From: Asterella californica
Taxonomy: Eukaryota; Streptophyta; Marchantiopsida; Marchantiales; Aytoniaceae
Direction: 5' to 3'
NCBI GenBank assembly: GCA_036924285.1
Contig: JAYKYS010000008.1
Location: 15,361,001-15,425,000 of the forward strand
DNA length: 64,000 nucleotides
Position numbers and translations under genes: made by a program. A model generated the notes under the pieces. That model did no database searches. It was given only the letters and a program-made list of their open reading frames with translations, and had not been told where the DNA came from. The first letter of the stretch is position 1. The number at the start of each line of letters is the position of its first letter. Of the stretch, positions 11,496 to 24,337 are shown piece by piece.

Positions 11496-14400
11496 GATAA
11501 CTATGAACCTTCAAAAATTCATATAACATTAACCATGTATTACTCTCTTTTAATATTACCAATCAATGCTGATTCGTGTCTTACTAAGTCTAAAGAGTGG
11601 TGTATATCAATTTTCACATCCTAACCCAAGCCTAAACAATAATTTATCTATTTTCTTAACCTGAACCGAGTCGAACTAAGAACTAAACTAATGGTTTATC
11701 AAATTTTGGACCTAAACCTAGCTCAAACTATGGTTATCGTAGAAAATGTCGTACTGGAAAAAACCGATGGTTTATAAAATTAATACCTAAGGAAAAGTAC
11801 AAAGGGAAAACGACGAAATGGTTTCTATGTGATGAAACGTTCATTGCCATCCTTGTCCTGTTTGATAGAATAAACTATCTGTAGGAGGGTGTGGTTTCTA
11901 GTCTTAAACAACTCCCCGAGGTGGAATTGAGGGGAGTGAAATGTTTAGAGATAAAAAATCACAATTATAATCGTAAAAAAAATTAAAAATATAAATGAAG
12001 TCTCGAGTCCAGATTGTTTTAGCACAAGATCTAACGAGTTAACTGTGAATTTAGAAAATATTAAAAATTGTAATTCATCATGTCATCAAATTAATACATA
12101 AAATAAAATTTACTGAATATTTTTCATGATAATCCAGTTGGGAGGATTATCTATCGTACATAAAACAATTCTAAAATATAGAAAAGAAAAGACTTTATAT
12201 TTCCAGAATCCTCTAGGTTCCAGTACCTTGCGTTCTCAAGCGCGTTTACTCTCACGGGCCCGCATGTGGGTATCATCTGTACTGACTGTACAGTTGTGGA
12301 GCTGTACATCAAGTTCAGAATACATTTGCTGACAGGTGGGTTCTTATACAAGGTCATCTGCTTGTGTCCGTCCGATGTAGAAGATGAATGCAGATCTTCC
12401 CTTTGAAACTAACGTGATATGTGCATCCGAAAGTACCTATGACGCAAAAGAGCAATAAAAGTTTTCATGCTGCTGTAATAATACAGTATATTGTGTAAGG
12501 AAAAAGAAAAAATTGTCGACTTAATTTTGAAAATAGTGCACGAGGCAGCGACAAGGATATTTTGCGGTTGAAAGTTCATGAGTCACTCGTTGTTTATACT
12601 GTTTTTCTGGTATAGGGTATAGGTTTAAACCATAAATTATATTTCTGGGGTATTTCTCTGCAAGGAATATACATATAAGATCAACTTCGGGGAATCTTTG
12701 CTCGCTTTCGGTTATAAAATAAAAATATTATGTGATAATTCTATACTCAATTATTAAAATAAATTTATCTATAATAATTAGATAAAGTTGCGAGATGGTT
12801 CAAACATAACCCATAAAGCGAACACGGACAGGCCCGTTTCAAAAACTACAAGTTCGAGAGGATATGAACCAACAAATATTAAATTAATCTTATTTTTAAT
12901 TCCTTATCTACCCCTTTTCAACGAAGGGTTAAGTAATTAATTAAACCTCTGCATATTTTACCTCATCCATCAGAAGATAGAAAACATGAATATGCAAGGA
13001 GAGAGCGGCAAACATTTTTCAGAGGTTTCATACTTCTTTTAACATAATCTTCTACTTCCGTAAGTAGGATTCGCACTTAACTGGAAAATAATAATATCAA
13101 TATTTTGCCCTCGAAAGCAGATCTTTCACACCGGAGGAAGGATCTGTTAATTAATATCGATATTATACTTAAGTAAGTAAACGGAAAGCCCTATCCATTG
13201 ATTACGGCTGCGATACGATCTTGGAAATCTCTTTCCTCTTTCCAGGAAAACGATACGATATTTTCCTGTATTTACATATTACGGAACCTCTCGGGTTTGT
13301 GAAACTCGGGGCTGTTGTCAAAGTTGGACGGAAAATCAATTTTTAGGGAGAAAGCGAGAGTTAGATGGACAGAAATGGACATCGTACGTCGTTATGATGA
13401 TGTGCCTGCAGCGTGGCATGGGAATCACAGTGCTGCCCATGTGCACAGGCTGCAATCTCCCTGGCCACGCCATCGACTGCAGTAAGTCGGTGGGCAGTTC
13501 CACATGACTGCATTGATCTTGCACGATGAGCTAGATAAGGAGGTCAGTCCCCGAACTGGGCCACTAAACGTGGACTCTGACATGCAATGATCCTTCGGAC
13601 AGAGAAGAAGAAGATTCTATATCATCCATCTCTCTCTCTGGCACGAAAAGCATAGATGGGATTTCTCCTTCCTGCGTGCATTATCCAGTCTATTACTAAC
13701 AATATTCAGTCCAGCAATTTTGCAAATAGTATTGAATTTCCATACTACCCCAGGTTTTTACCGTGCTTTGGGGTCAGATTTGACAGAAATAATTACAAGA
13801 AGGTAATTTAATTGTAAAATTTACATGAGTAGAATACAAAAAATATATTTAGAACTAATCCTATATTTTAATTTAAATATGAAATGTAAAAATACTGAAT
13901 TTTGGAAGATTAAATAGAACAATCTGTTATTACCTTTGTTGAAGAAGTTTGCCGAATTTCTTGCTGCTTTCCGTGTTGAGCGTATAATTCTATTTTGCAA
14001 AGAAAATAAAATATTCGACAACCAAGTGCCGAATTTGACTTGGAGGTACGGTAACTAAGGTTGTCACAGTTTCACCAGCTATCCAACTATATCCAGTGGT
14101 TTCTCTGTTCTCCAGGCCCTTCTGTGTCCAAAATGTAGAAGAACTGGTCAAGAATTAACAGATACGGAAAATCAGCAGGTGAATCAGTCAGCTGAGTACC
14201 GGCAGAATGTTAAGAGCTGGTTTTGGACGTATGGGAGACCTCTGGTGACAAATAACTCTACTGTAGTTCTGTCAGTCCATCAACTGTGGACGCAGCAACG
14301 GCTTCTGCTGCTGTCAGCGATGTTATCCTTGTACCGCAGTAGTGTTAGCCGGCAGAGTTGGTCACGCAGTCAAGAAATGAATTGAAATACGTTCCCTTTC

Positions 14401-17216
14401 CACTGAATTCTGTTCATGGAATTTCGTTCATGCTTAGGAGAACCTTCTAAACCACTGTGAATGAAGAATGAAGAGAAAATTTGGAGAAATTTGTCAGATA
14501 TCCAGTGATGAATATATTTCGGGTGTTGGGAACTGTGGCTGGCGATGCTCAGAATATTCTCATCCTGGTACTCCACCTGAATTCTCTCCTTCGGGTTCGG
14601 GTTGGGCTACTTTTCTTCTTCTTTTTGTTTACTTTACCTTTTTCTTATTTTCCCTTTTTCTGTTTTGAAAGATGGGTTTATCCAACTTTAGATCCAAACC
14701 TCATGTGGTTTAGGTCAGATCGAAAGTTATAACTTAACAGTAAAGTTTGGGTTAACAGGCCCATTTACACTCAGCTATTTGCATGAGTGAGTGAGATTTA
14801 GTGTAAAAGTGTAGAAAAGATTCGGAGTTAGTTGAAAACTTCACATCTCTTCGTAAGAAGTGAATGCAAGAGGCACAATGAAACGAATTAAAATCCTTGC
14901 TCGTTATGTTGAAAAGGGTTACGTGATACATTAAACTGCTAGTAAAATATGATCTATTAATGAGGATATGTATACGTTCTGTAAGTGCTCCTTTTATGGG
15001 TTATCTCTAGATCTTTTCGTATCTCCAAGTTAGGCTATCACATTTCAAAAAATATTTTGATCCTTTTCTACCAATTTAATACAAAATTTCTGTTTAACAA
15101 TTATGTCGTTTCCTATAACAGAAACTGGGCAATAGTTCTCTAAAAGTTCATGTTGAATGCATATTCACCTCTCCATTTGAAAATAGACAAAGAAATATAT
15201 GAATAGTTTAATGTAAGACTAAATAATTTTTTTCAAGAAGTACGCACGACACCAATTAATATTGACTAGTTTCCAGTTCATTTCTAAAGCTCTTGGTACT
15301 TGTAATATATTTCTTTGGAATTTGCTTCCCGTGCAATGTCAGTAAGGTTCCAAACTGTTCTCTCTTTATATAAGAGTTTTATAGCCAAAAACTTTGTGTA
15401 CAGCTTTCGCACGAGAGTCCCAATGGTGGAAGTATTCCTAGGGATATCTCTCTGCTTATTTTGGGGAGTTTTGCAAAGAGGACTGGGCACGTTACCAATC
15501 TATATGTCCGAAGAAGGAACTTGTACGAGGCGTCATGCCATGACGAGAGAGTAATCGCATGCACTTTATTACTTGCACATAACTCTGGACAAAACTTTGA
15601 GCCTTCATGGCGGGCTCTATGTCGGGAACATCGACAGAAAACAAAATATGCCACAAGGTGAAGAGGTACTAATATCATTTATTTATTTATTTTATATTCC
15701 AGATTTCTTTTGTATATGAGAATAATCAGTTATTGTACACAAAAGAAAAAATGTGGGAGCACTGCGTTAGCTAGCACATCGACATACAAAAGAGAGGAAG
15801 ATTTAGTAATTGGTGAAATGACGACGAATAACAAATCATAAAATTGTGTCCATGATTGTATAGAGAGAAAGAAAAACTGAGAGTTACAAAGCCAGATAGA
15901 TTTGAGATTTGGATGTTATTTACTGTTTTGTATCATTTCAGGATCCTCTGTGAAGATTTATGAACAGTTGTTGACATTATTGAAGATTTACATATACATC
16001 TTGTATTGTCATTTTTCGTTGAACAAGAATATTCATAAGCTTAGCATTTCTGTGCAAATGAGACATGTACATTCATAACCAAGTTTCCTGTTTTATGTTT
16101 ATTTTCTTAGGAACAAGTTCGAGAGAGACAGGTAAATAGTAGAACGAGTTTTAAACATTTGGAGAGAGTTAGAAGGATGAGGTTGAGAGAAAATCAAGGT
16201 TTGGTGATCAAACATTTAGATGTCTAAAAAGAAACTAGGAAGAAGGTTATGATTTTAGTTAATGAAAGTTGACTGTGATTAATAAGTGTCACTAAAGTTT
16301 TATTATTGTTATTATGTTGAATGATATAACTTTTGGAATGAAAAGAATCATACATTCTTAAATCATTTATATTCTTTCTTACTTTTACGGAGGAGGATAA
16401 GAGACGAAGATGCATGAGATGTTATTTCTGTCCACTATGCGAGTAGCTGAAAAATATGGAGGCTTTTTCTTACTTTAGTCAACAATAGACATATAACAGA
16501 GGCTTAGTGACTTTTCTTACTTTAGTCAATATTATATATATATAATCATTAGCATCTGCTAATTCTGAGTGCTATGAAAAATATCAATTATTAGTTTGTA
16601 TTACTTTATAAGTGAACTGATCTACAGTATATTAAGGTATTATAACAGATACTACAAAACATATTAACAACATACTTGATGGTACAGGGTTGTCCGGTTG
16701 TCCAAAATTAAATTTAACAGCAAAAGGGATATGCATGTAGAGCAAACACACTCTCCACAGCAACACTAGACAAAAACAGTATCTAGTATTTGGTTGCGAC
16801 TCGGCGGTAAACAAAACCAGACTCCCACCAATATAGGTCCATAGCGATGACCTCAGCAGCGAGGAAGCGGTAAGATATAAATTCCTTTTCCATTCGAGAA
16901 TAGGCTGTGGTTTTGGAGTCTGGAAAGTCTGGAAATTCCTTAGGTAGCGCAGTCAAGCATATTCTTCAACTATTATCCCATTGGGAGGTCACACAACAGT
17001 TAATGAATGCCAGGGCTCCCGACGGGAGACTCACGAGTCACGACCTCTTGTCAACAAACCATGAAGCTGAAGCAAGGATCGACTGGATCCTCGTTCAGAG
17101 AGAGCGAGTGAGAGGAAAGTTAGAGCTTTAGAGAGACTTCCGAAAGACTCCGCTGGGTGGAGGTCTCTTGTTCTTCGGAGGACGTCAGTAAGGGAGCAGA
17201 CAGGCACGAGGACAAG
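11496..17216. other. Intergenic region, AT-rich, no gene recognised
   Basis: No protein domain or RNA gene was recognised on either strand across about 5.7 kb. Imperfect (C/A)-rich runs such as AACCTGAACC and related AACCxAAxC words occur around 11.6-11.75 kb, with the complementary GGGTT type around 14.6-14.76 kb. They look like eroded repeat ends, not telomere arrays. The open frames at 14.2-14.7 and 15.3-15.7 kb overlap each other in several frames and show no domain. The last 300 bases are the likely promoter and leader of the NDUFA2 gene. Confidence 0.5.
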
Positions 17217-17916
17217 ATGGCCTGGAGGTCGAAGCTGTCGCAATCTCTTCAGGAATTGCGTATTCACATGTGCCAAACTTCTGTTGCCAGCAAAACCACT
17301 CGGTGCGTATGGGATCTTTCAGCGCTCCTGAAAGTTGATTGTAGCATCGGTACCCTCCTTTTCGTTAATTGTAGAGGTTAAGGCTGCTGTATGCGATGAC
17401 AATATGTCCCATTGGCGTTGTAAGCATGCTGGCAAATCTCGTAGCATGACAATTGCCAGCGACCTTCGGGATGAAGGAGTAAAGGCGTCGTGGTTTGGTT
17501 ATTCGGATCCCAGCAGGTGGGCTCTCCATTGATATCCGGAGTGTCATGTGTGTGCAGGGAGTTCGTGGTGAAGAACTACAAGGATCTGAAGTCCCTGAAC
17601 CCTAGATTGCCGATACTTATTCGCGAGTGCAGTGGGATCCAACCTCGACTGTGGGCTCGTTACGGTACATTTTATTCCCAGTTATCCTGTAATTTGCATA
17701 CTTATGGCAACTACCTCGCTTAACAGCTTAGGTTTAATCGCGTGGTAATCTCTTCTCTCTTGAAACTACTGAGAACCTTAGATGATGGGAATGGGCGCAG
17801 ATTATGGAGTGGAGCGGAGCATCCCTTTAGATGGGCTTAGTGAACCTGAAATCAACGCAAAGTTGGAGGAACTAGTAGTTACGGCGCCAAAGAGCAAAAC
17901 TGCAATGCATGCCTGA
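17217..17916 (+). CDS. NDUFA2: NADH:ubiquinone oxidoreductase B8/NDUFA2 subunit, three exons
   Basis: The exons are 17217-17302, 17558-17664 and 17801-17916, with GT-AG introns of 255 and 136 bases. The lengths sum to 309 bases: 102 residues plus TGA. The protein starts [20 protein letters not shown], continues [20 protein letters not shown] then [20 protein letters not shown], and ends TAMHA. This is the accessory NDUFA2/B8 subunit of mitochondrial complex I, a thioredoxin-fold protein on the matrix side. Key features are the N-terminal LxELRIHxC block, the FVxxNYxxLKxxNPxxPILIRE core, the two conserved Cys (residue 19 and in RECSG) and WARYxxGxE. Length is normal for the family (about 95-105 aa). 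Both splice phases close perfectly (CG|G = Arg, G|AT = Asp) and no lesion is seen, so it looks functional. The start is the only ATG giving the family N-terminus. Confidence 0.93.
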
Positions 17917-20879
17917 ATTGAAAACTCTAAAGCTCGTTCTCTGTGTTTTCTGCAAGTGAGGAAGAGGAGGAGGGAGAGCGTTACTCTCCCCAGACCTAGA
18001 CCTGGCAAATTACGGGCCCCAATAACCCATTGAGTTTTATACGTCTCTCCTCTGATGGTTTCCTGATTTAAACTCCGGTAGGGCATCGAGTTCTGCTGGT
18101 GCTGTACCGACTAGATGCTTGCAGGAAGTACCCTTTGGCAGTGTTCTAGTTCTGGACCTAAGAGATGACGAAAGAGAAACAAGCGCAGAGAGAGAGAGGA
18201 CTTCGAATGTTGTACTCACAGTGAATGTATGGTCACCCGCAATGGGGGAGACCTGAGTGACAAGACAGCATCTTGAAAACCAATCAACAGAAAGGATAAT
18301 AGAGGATTTTGTCGTTCCTATATCTGCATGCCATTATTCGTCAATGTTGCTTGCATTGCGTTGTTGAACATTTTCTTTGCATATAGTTCCTTGGGTTTTG
18401 AGTATTTTAAGTGTGTGAGCATAGTCCTTACTTCGAACTGCTATACTCATGTACCAACATAGATTCCTTGGAAATACAACAGATAGACCAACTCTAGGAC
18501 CAATTCTGTAGCTTAATAGACTGGGGCTTCCATGTCTTTGGTTTGCTACTTGATGGAGGTGTAAACCCGGATTCTGCGTTCTCTGTTCCGAGTAAGTGCC
18601 TGCTGTCTCGAGAACGTAAGCGCAACGTATCCCAAAGAGTAATGAGACATCCACTGCAAGCTAGTAACTAGTCCAGAACGCATGCCTTTCTGCTGTCAGT
18701 CTTCTCTTGCCTTCATGTGCCTTAAAAAGAATTTTTTCACACAAGCATAGAACGAACAGTCGCATGGAATACTGCAGGTGGAATGTACCAAGCTGTTCAG
18801 TATTTCCTTGAACGGTGTTTTAACTTCTTCGCTGACCACAATCTTCCAAGTCTATCTATATAATGTTCAAAGATCACGCAGGATGTCATGATCAATAGGA
18901 ACATTCCGCTCTGTTTAGGCTCAGCTACACCTCAGTGAAGTCAAGAAGTTTTTCCCAGGTCATTTGCTTGGATCGCCCCAATCCATGAGAATGCAGTCTC
19001 GTGCATGATTACAACAGGGAGTAGGTACCATAATGGGGACTTTCTTGAACGGGTTCGCATCTACTGAAGCATGAAGCCAGCAAGTCCAGCAAGTCCCCGA
19101 TTCTCGGGTCATACTGCAAGTTCGCAGCAGATTCTGGAGGAGTGACCAGAGACCACGATGGTAACTGGTGGTTTGAGGAACTTTGGTATAGTCATAAGAT
19201 CTCGGTCATGATCAGTGACCCAATTTGCTCGTCAATATGTGTCTGTGTTACAGCTGTAGACTTGTCCCATTCCCTTTCAAAGTTTGTATTCTTGCAAGTT
19301 TCAAAGTCACAGCTATGGTTGGCGATTGTATACATCCAGGACCAGAAGGAAGTGGCTGTCGAGTGGGAATCCTGTTGTCTAGTCTTCCGTACCAAATCCA
19401 CGGGTGAGTAGACTCAGAGCATCGGAGGTACAAGTTGAAAGCATCAATCGAGATTTTATCATCGATGTGTGGTGCTACTACCGTGGTTAGTTGCACTGCC
19501 GCGTGCTCCAAGTGGCTGGGTTTCTCGAAGTAGTGATCGTGATATAAGGTTGTGAGTCTCCAATGACTCTCTATCCGTCCATTTCGGTCCGCATATGGCG
19601 ACCGGTGCATCTGTCGGATTTGAAGGCTGGTTTTATTAGTCCCTCAAGATCAGGCAGTGTGAATGCAGCGAAAGTTCACACAAACAGCCCAAGAAAAGGG
19701 GAAAAGGTAGAAAGCAGGGAGCTAATGAACGGGAAAAAGGGTTAAGGTTAGTAGATCCTCAAGGTCACGCAAGTTTATGGGACGGGTATGCTACTTAGTG
19801 ATGTGCAGAAAGCTTGTTACGAGATTTCGTATCGGGAACCATGCCAACTCCTGTGGATCACAACCCGACTAACTTGTTTTACTGCCTTCGGCTCTTCTGG
19901 GCAGCTGATGCTGGTACGCTTGAGTTGACACGCTGAAGTATCGAACACTAAGTATATAACACCTCCGAGTGGCACCACAATGCAAACCTGTATGTCTGAT
20001 CAGAGCCAGGCTGCCTGTTACGGTAGAACCCTCAAACATCAGACTATGAAACGAATGCCTTCCTCAGCGTCTCCGTTATGTAGTTCCGAAGATGATCACC
20101 AAGAGAAGATGTTGCATTTACATGCATAGCGGGCTTTGGACTGGGAAAACCTCCCAAAGGCACTTCCATGTGAAGTCGAGCAACACGCAAGCCTTTAATC
20201 TGTAGCTCCAGCACACAGCAGCTGACCGTAAACAGGGACGGTAGTGCTGACGAAGTAAACATGTCGTAGACTAGATAGACTCCCCCTCAAGGCCTCGACT
20301 CCTGGGGTCACCACGCTCCACATCTTGGGATACAAGATCAGCTTTCAGCTTGACTCGGTAACAGTGATGCAACGTGACTATGCGTTGGAGTTTTAGCTGT
20401 CTGTCTGAAAACGGCACAAACGCGACGATATTCTTGCAAAGGTTTATTCTCTGCAGCTGAGGATCACAAACGTCATCCTGACTTGGAATGCCCGTGGTTT
20501 TAAACGTGAAAGTGACAAACGGACAAAAATTCACACGAAGATCATCAACAACTGGGAACGGAAAAGGATGTTGGAAGTATTTGCTACGGAGAACTTCGTC
20601 GTCACGATTTTACTTCAAAGTGCCAGATGATTTTGGGAGAGCCGGGTGCAGTTCTAGTGAGAAACAGCCATAGAAGTGAGTTTCTTTCTGCGCTCCCTGG
20701 CAGTAGAGCATCCTGACAGGAGATCGCATTCCATGATAACTCATGGATTTACAGTCCTTCCCACTCTACGAGCGACCGAGTCTTCAGCTGAATCAGCAAC
20801 AAGGTCCAAACATCCTCCACATTCTGTTCTTTCATTGCAATTGCCAGTGCCTGCTTCTCCGCTTCAGTATCGTCGTGCG
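17917..20879. other. Region downstream of NDUFA2 with possible unidentified minus-strand coding relics
   Basis: The first part should hold the NDUFA2 3' UTR. On the minus strand, interrupted frames at about 20.65-20.05 kb read fairly protein-like (FCPFVTFTFKTTGIPSQDDV; LEVPLGG-type text in the 20044-20262 frame). Frames at 19248-19610 and 18334-18654 also do. They are broken by stops and frameshifts and do not match the C-terminus expected of EMC1, which lies immediately upstream in the minus direction. I cannot name them. They may be another decayed gene fragment or chance. Confidence 0.3.
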
Positions 20880-22750
20880 GAACTGGCCACCCAAAACCTT
20901 ACTTTGTGTATGTACAGCCTGCAAAAAACCACACCAGAATTGAGGACCTCATAATTTCTGAATTTCTTCAACAAATCTGAGCAATGGTTTTGCAGAAAAC
21001 CATGTCCCACCTCATCCGGATTTCTTGAAACAACAGTTGAGATGACTTCAGTCTCTGCTGGAAATATAAGTGATCATACTGGCTCCGTGTGAAATACATG
21101 ACCATATATCTCTAGTTCGGAGATGACATCCACTATATCTTTTATGGTATAGCCAACAATCGTACCCTTCTCCTTGTCGACCACATAGAAGAACACGTTT
21201 GGTTTTTGCTTCAGAAACAACAAAAGATTTTCGTCTGTCGCTGGGAACATGTGAGCTTTGAACTTGTCATCAATGAAAAGATGAAGCTATTGTTCCGATG
21301 CATCTGTTACTGGAAGTGGGATCACAAGTTTAACGGGAAAGTTAAGGTTCGATGACTTTATCTCCTTTCCCCGATAGACGTCCACCCATGAGAGTACCCC
21401 GTTGCTATCAAGAATGCCGTTGGACCTCCCCAGCACTAGGACTACAGGATTTTCATCCAACGCATGCTGATGAGGAACTTGCCATGCCATTAATCTCAAG
21501 GGAACTTTACTAATGCCAGGCTCTGCATGCAAACCAGGCAGGAGAAGAGACCACACGATTCGACCGTCTCCTGTGTGCAAAGCAAGAACCTTGCCTGCCT
21601 TCGTCAATAAAATCAAGAGTTTGCGAAAGCCATTGTGATCCCTAACCATTTTGGTTTTATCTGAACTATGCATCGCAGTGCTTGGACGGCAACAAGTTCT
21701 TCTGAACTGGCCAAAAACAAAGTAGCCTTCAGCTTCAGCCAATGACCCTGGATTACAGACGAAGATAAATGATAAGAACTACCCAAGGCTGTTAAAACCA
21801 ACAGCAGTCAGAGTGTCAGATGCAGCTCCTCCTCTGCTTCCACAGCAAAGAACTAGCATAGGATTCCACGAAACTCAGCACAAAAGCGCAATGGAAACAA
21901 AGATATATTTAAATGAGGACCAAGAAGATACTCCTTCTGATGGCTGAGACAAGAGAAAACAAAGACTTCTGAAACTCCCCTCCTGCAGGTTGGAATCCCC
22001 GAGTGGATGGTACTTGTGAGAGAGATGCTATGGGGGATAAATAAGTCCATAAGGGATCGTAGTCATGACGCAGGAGGTGTGAAACCATGACTAGATTCAC
22101 AAAAGTCATCCAGAGACCCCGTGCTGCATGGAAAATGCAAGCGTTGGACTTGATTTCCAAAGAGGAAGAGTGTACAGACAAGTACCTTAAGCCGGTCCGC
22201 CAGATCATGCTCAACTTCAGACACGGGATGTCTGTCTCTTTCCAGAGGAAGCTCACTGATCCATGTATCGACAATGGGAGCAAGCCCGTCCTCCCGCGTC
22301 CACGCAACCTCTCCTTGTTGTAATAAAGATAGTGAATGATCTTCCCCAACAACTAATGCTCTAAAGCCGTAGCTCCTATCTGTTCGAAGGTAAGCATTCA
22401 GAAACACCGTCTTGATTTGTCCTCGATGTGAGTCTAGGGTGACGCTTTCCTCCACAGCATATGAGTCCCAACTACCTGCATACACCACTCTCAGAGAGAA
22501 TTTTCCAATACTGCCTCCATCCTCAGCTGGTTGGACTATGGCTACTCCATGCTTATTATCCACAACGTGCAGACTGTTGCTCAGAACGACAGAACCCTTC
22601 ATCATTTCCAATACACTCAACTGGTCCGTCGCTGTATCAACTCTGACCACCACGACTTTGTCATTCACTTGAAGAGCTACGGCTCCTTCCAAATTCGTCT
22701 GAAGGATTTGGCCCCTCCTCTTGTAGCAGAACAATCATCATCTGAAAGCT
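20880..22750 (-). pseudogene. EMC1: EMC1 (ER membrane protein complex subunit 1) pseudogene fragment
   Basis: EMC1 is the large luminal subunit of the EMC insertase in the ER. Minus-strand blocks appear in the right order. 22734-22190 has VNDKVVVVRVDTATDQLSVL to VEHDLADRLK, followed by a good GT donor. From about 21760 come HWLKLKATLFLASSEELVAV, then KTKMVRDHNGFRKLL, LALHTGDGRIVWSLLLPG and VDVYRGKEIKSSNLNFPVKL. Finally come LHLFIDDKFKAHMFPATDEN, FYVVDKEKGTIVGYT, SQYDHLYFQQRLKSS and AVHTQSKVLG at about 20.9 kb. Lesions are a frameshift between the ASSEEL and KTKM blocks, a TAG stop just before LHLFIDD, and a 2-base frameshift before SQYDHLY. The signal peptide, N-terminal beta-propeller exons and C-terminal membrane domain are absent. 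Introns remain, so this is a duplicated fragment, not a retrocopy. Confidence 0.85.
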
Positions 22751-24157
22751 TTCCACCGACGTACTGGAAAATCAAGGAATTACTGCAGTCCCACGCAACC
22801 GTCACAGTCCATGAAGGAACGCAGTGAAGCCTGTTTACTGGTATCACGATGGTAAGGAGGAGGAGTGCCTGTGTGGTCGGTCAGTTCTGTCCTGTCACTA
22901 TGTTAGTGTAGTTTCTTTTCTATTCCTAATGTGCTACGTCATAAAAATAATCAAATTATCTCGCCTGTAATGTGTAAACTCCACCCTCTCCTCGTCCTCT
23001 CCTTGCTACGTTAATACCGTAGCTATGGATACTACTAATTTACAAACGATCAATGATAGTGACCGGCTTGCGACCGGTCCACTCCGATCCACTACCATTG
23101 TTGAGATATATCGATCTCGACAATTCAAAGAACGTGATGTGATTATGTTTCATGCAAGATATTCTTTCATAGCAACATTATTGAATGTTATTAAAAACAT
23201 TTTTGTCAATATTGAGTAGTTTTTTTCCAGGTGAATTATAATTTGTAAAGTTGGTGAATAGCTGTAAGTTGATTCCTTATTTAACAGATTTTAATTTGGG
23301 ATGAAAACTAGTCATCAAAACCATTTTCTGTGAGAGTTGCTAGAGTTAGGCTGAATGAATTTGAAACAATGATCTCTAGATTTTATTATAATTTTAAAAG
23401 TAAGTTCTCTTAGTTTAGCAGTCCTACCACTTTGCTATAACTTCTTTCATATTCTTATCTAGTATGCTGTGATTATATTTATTATTAGCATCATTATTGA
23501 GCAGAGAAATATCTATATATATTTAAAAATATATATATTAAATAAAAGGAAAATATTCTAAGCGTAAGAGTTTCTCCTCTGTCTGAAGGAGAGGTGAATA
23601 GATATATGATACATTGCTTAAAACAAGATAGATAAGAAGAGAAAATGTTAACAAAAAATTCTTTGTTAATATTTGATAGTTTGTTTCAAGGTGAATCATA
23701 ACTTGTAAAGCTAGAGAATAGCTTTACGTTGATTTCTTATTTCGTAGATTTCAAATTGGAATTGAAGCGTAATGACCAAAACCATTTTCTGCATAACTGT
23801 TAAATATCTCAGTTCCCAGAAAGCAAACCAACAAAATAAGGTTTTCTAGATCACCTAGAGTACTTGTAGTCAAATTTGAGCTTTAAATAAGTAGATATAT
23901 ACTTTTCTATAACTTCTTATCACTTTTCTGTAACTTCTTTCATATTCTTATCCAGTATGATGTGATTATGTTCTGCAGGTGAAGCAGAGTGATAGTATCG
24001 ATGCAAAGCAAGAAGTTCTTTCATAGCGACGTTGTACCTCTGAACTAAGTTTACGAGATCAAAACTATTGCTTTTAGTCACCAAGGTAAGACCTAATGTT
24101 GATATAGTCCCAAGTTCTAGTAGATCGACGGCTATCATTAGCCGGAGTGGTTAGGGT
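22751..24157. other. AT-rich intergenic region with direct repeats
   Basis: No gene is recognised between the EMC1 fragment and the copia element. The region carries two diverged direct copies of a roughly 300-base block, listed separately. Otherwise it is AT-rich noncoding sequence. Confidence 0.55.
23190..23975 (+). repeat. Two diverged direct repeats, spacing about 460-490 bp
   Basis: Blocks around 23190-23480 and 23650-23975 align in order. GGTGAATTATAATTTGTAAAG (23230) matches GGTGAATCATAACTTGTAAAG (23690). ACCATTTTCTG occurs in both, and TAACTTCTTTCATATTCTTA occurs at 23438 and 23931. The spacing changes from 460 to 493, so small indels have accumulated. The repeat is old and its origin unknown; the last copy ends shortly before the copia 5' LTR. 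Confidence 0.7.
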
Positions 24158-24325
24158 TGTTAGAGTTAGTTAGAGGGCTAACCCACCATTAGGGTTTCCC
24201 TTGTACTCACCTCCACTATATATACAGAGAGAGACAAAGCCTCTCTCATCTCATTCCTATTTTACTTCCTTGTCTACTCGCTCTCTCTCTTCTTGGAGTG
24301 TCCTCGAAGTATCGATCTTTCTACA
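24158..24325 (+). repeat. Putative copia 5' LTR
   Basis: The segment starts TGTTAG and ends CTACA immediately before the PBS, the usual TG...CA form. It has a TATA-like TATATATA at 24217-24224, followed by a CT-rich stretch suited to transcription start. The left boundary is inferred, since no 3' LTR remains in the window for comparison. Confidence 0.6.
24217..24224 (+). promoter_or_regulatory. TATA box of the copia LTR promoter
   Basis: TATATATA lies in the middle of the short LTR, about 110 bases before the PBS. That is the usual place for the U3 promoter of plant copia elements. It is inferred from position and sequence only. Confidence 0.5.
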
Positions 24326-24337
24326 TGGTATCAGAGC
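24326..24337 (+). promoter_or_regulatory. Primer-binding site for initiator tRNA-Met
   Basis: TGGTATCAGAGC directly abuts the LTR end. It is the standard plant copia PBS, complementary to the 3' end of initiator tRNA-Met, which primes minus-strand cDNA. Confidence 0.92.

Noticed and set aside
11600..11760. AACC-rich text resembling telomere repeats
   Set aside because: The words are irregular (AACCTGAACC, CCTAAACCTA) and not the plant TTTAGGG array.
19248..20262. Minus frames considered as the C-terminal half of EMC1
   Set aside because: They lack the blocks expected after AVHTQSKVLG and the C-terminal membrane segment, so they are not assigned to EMC1.
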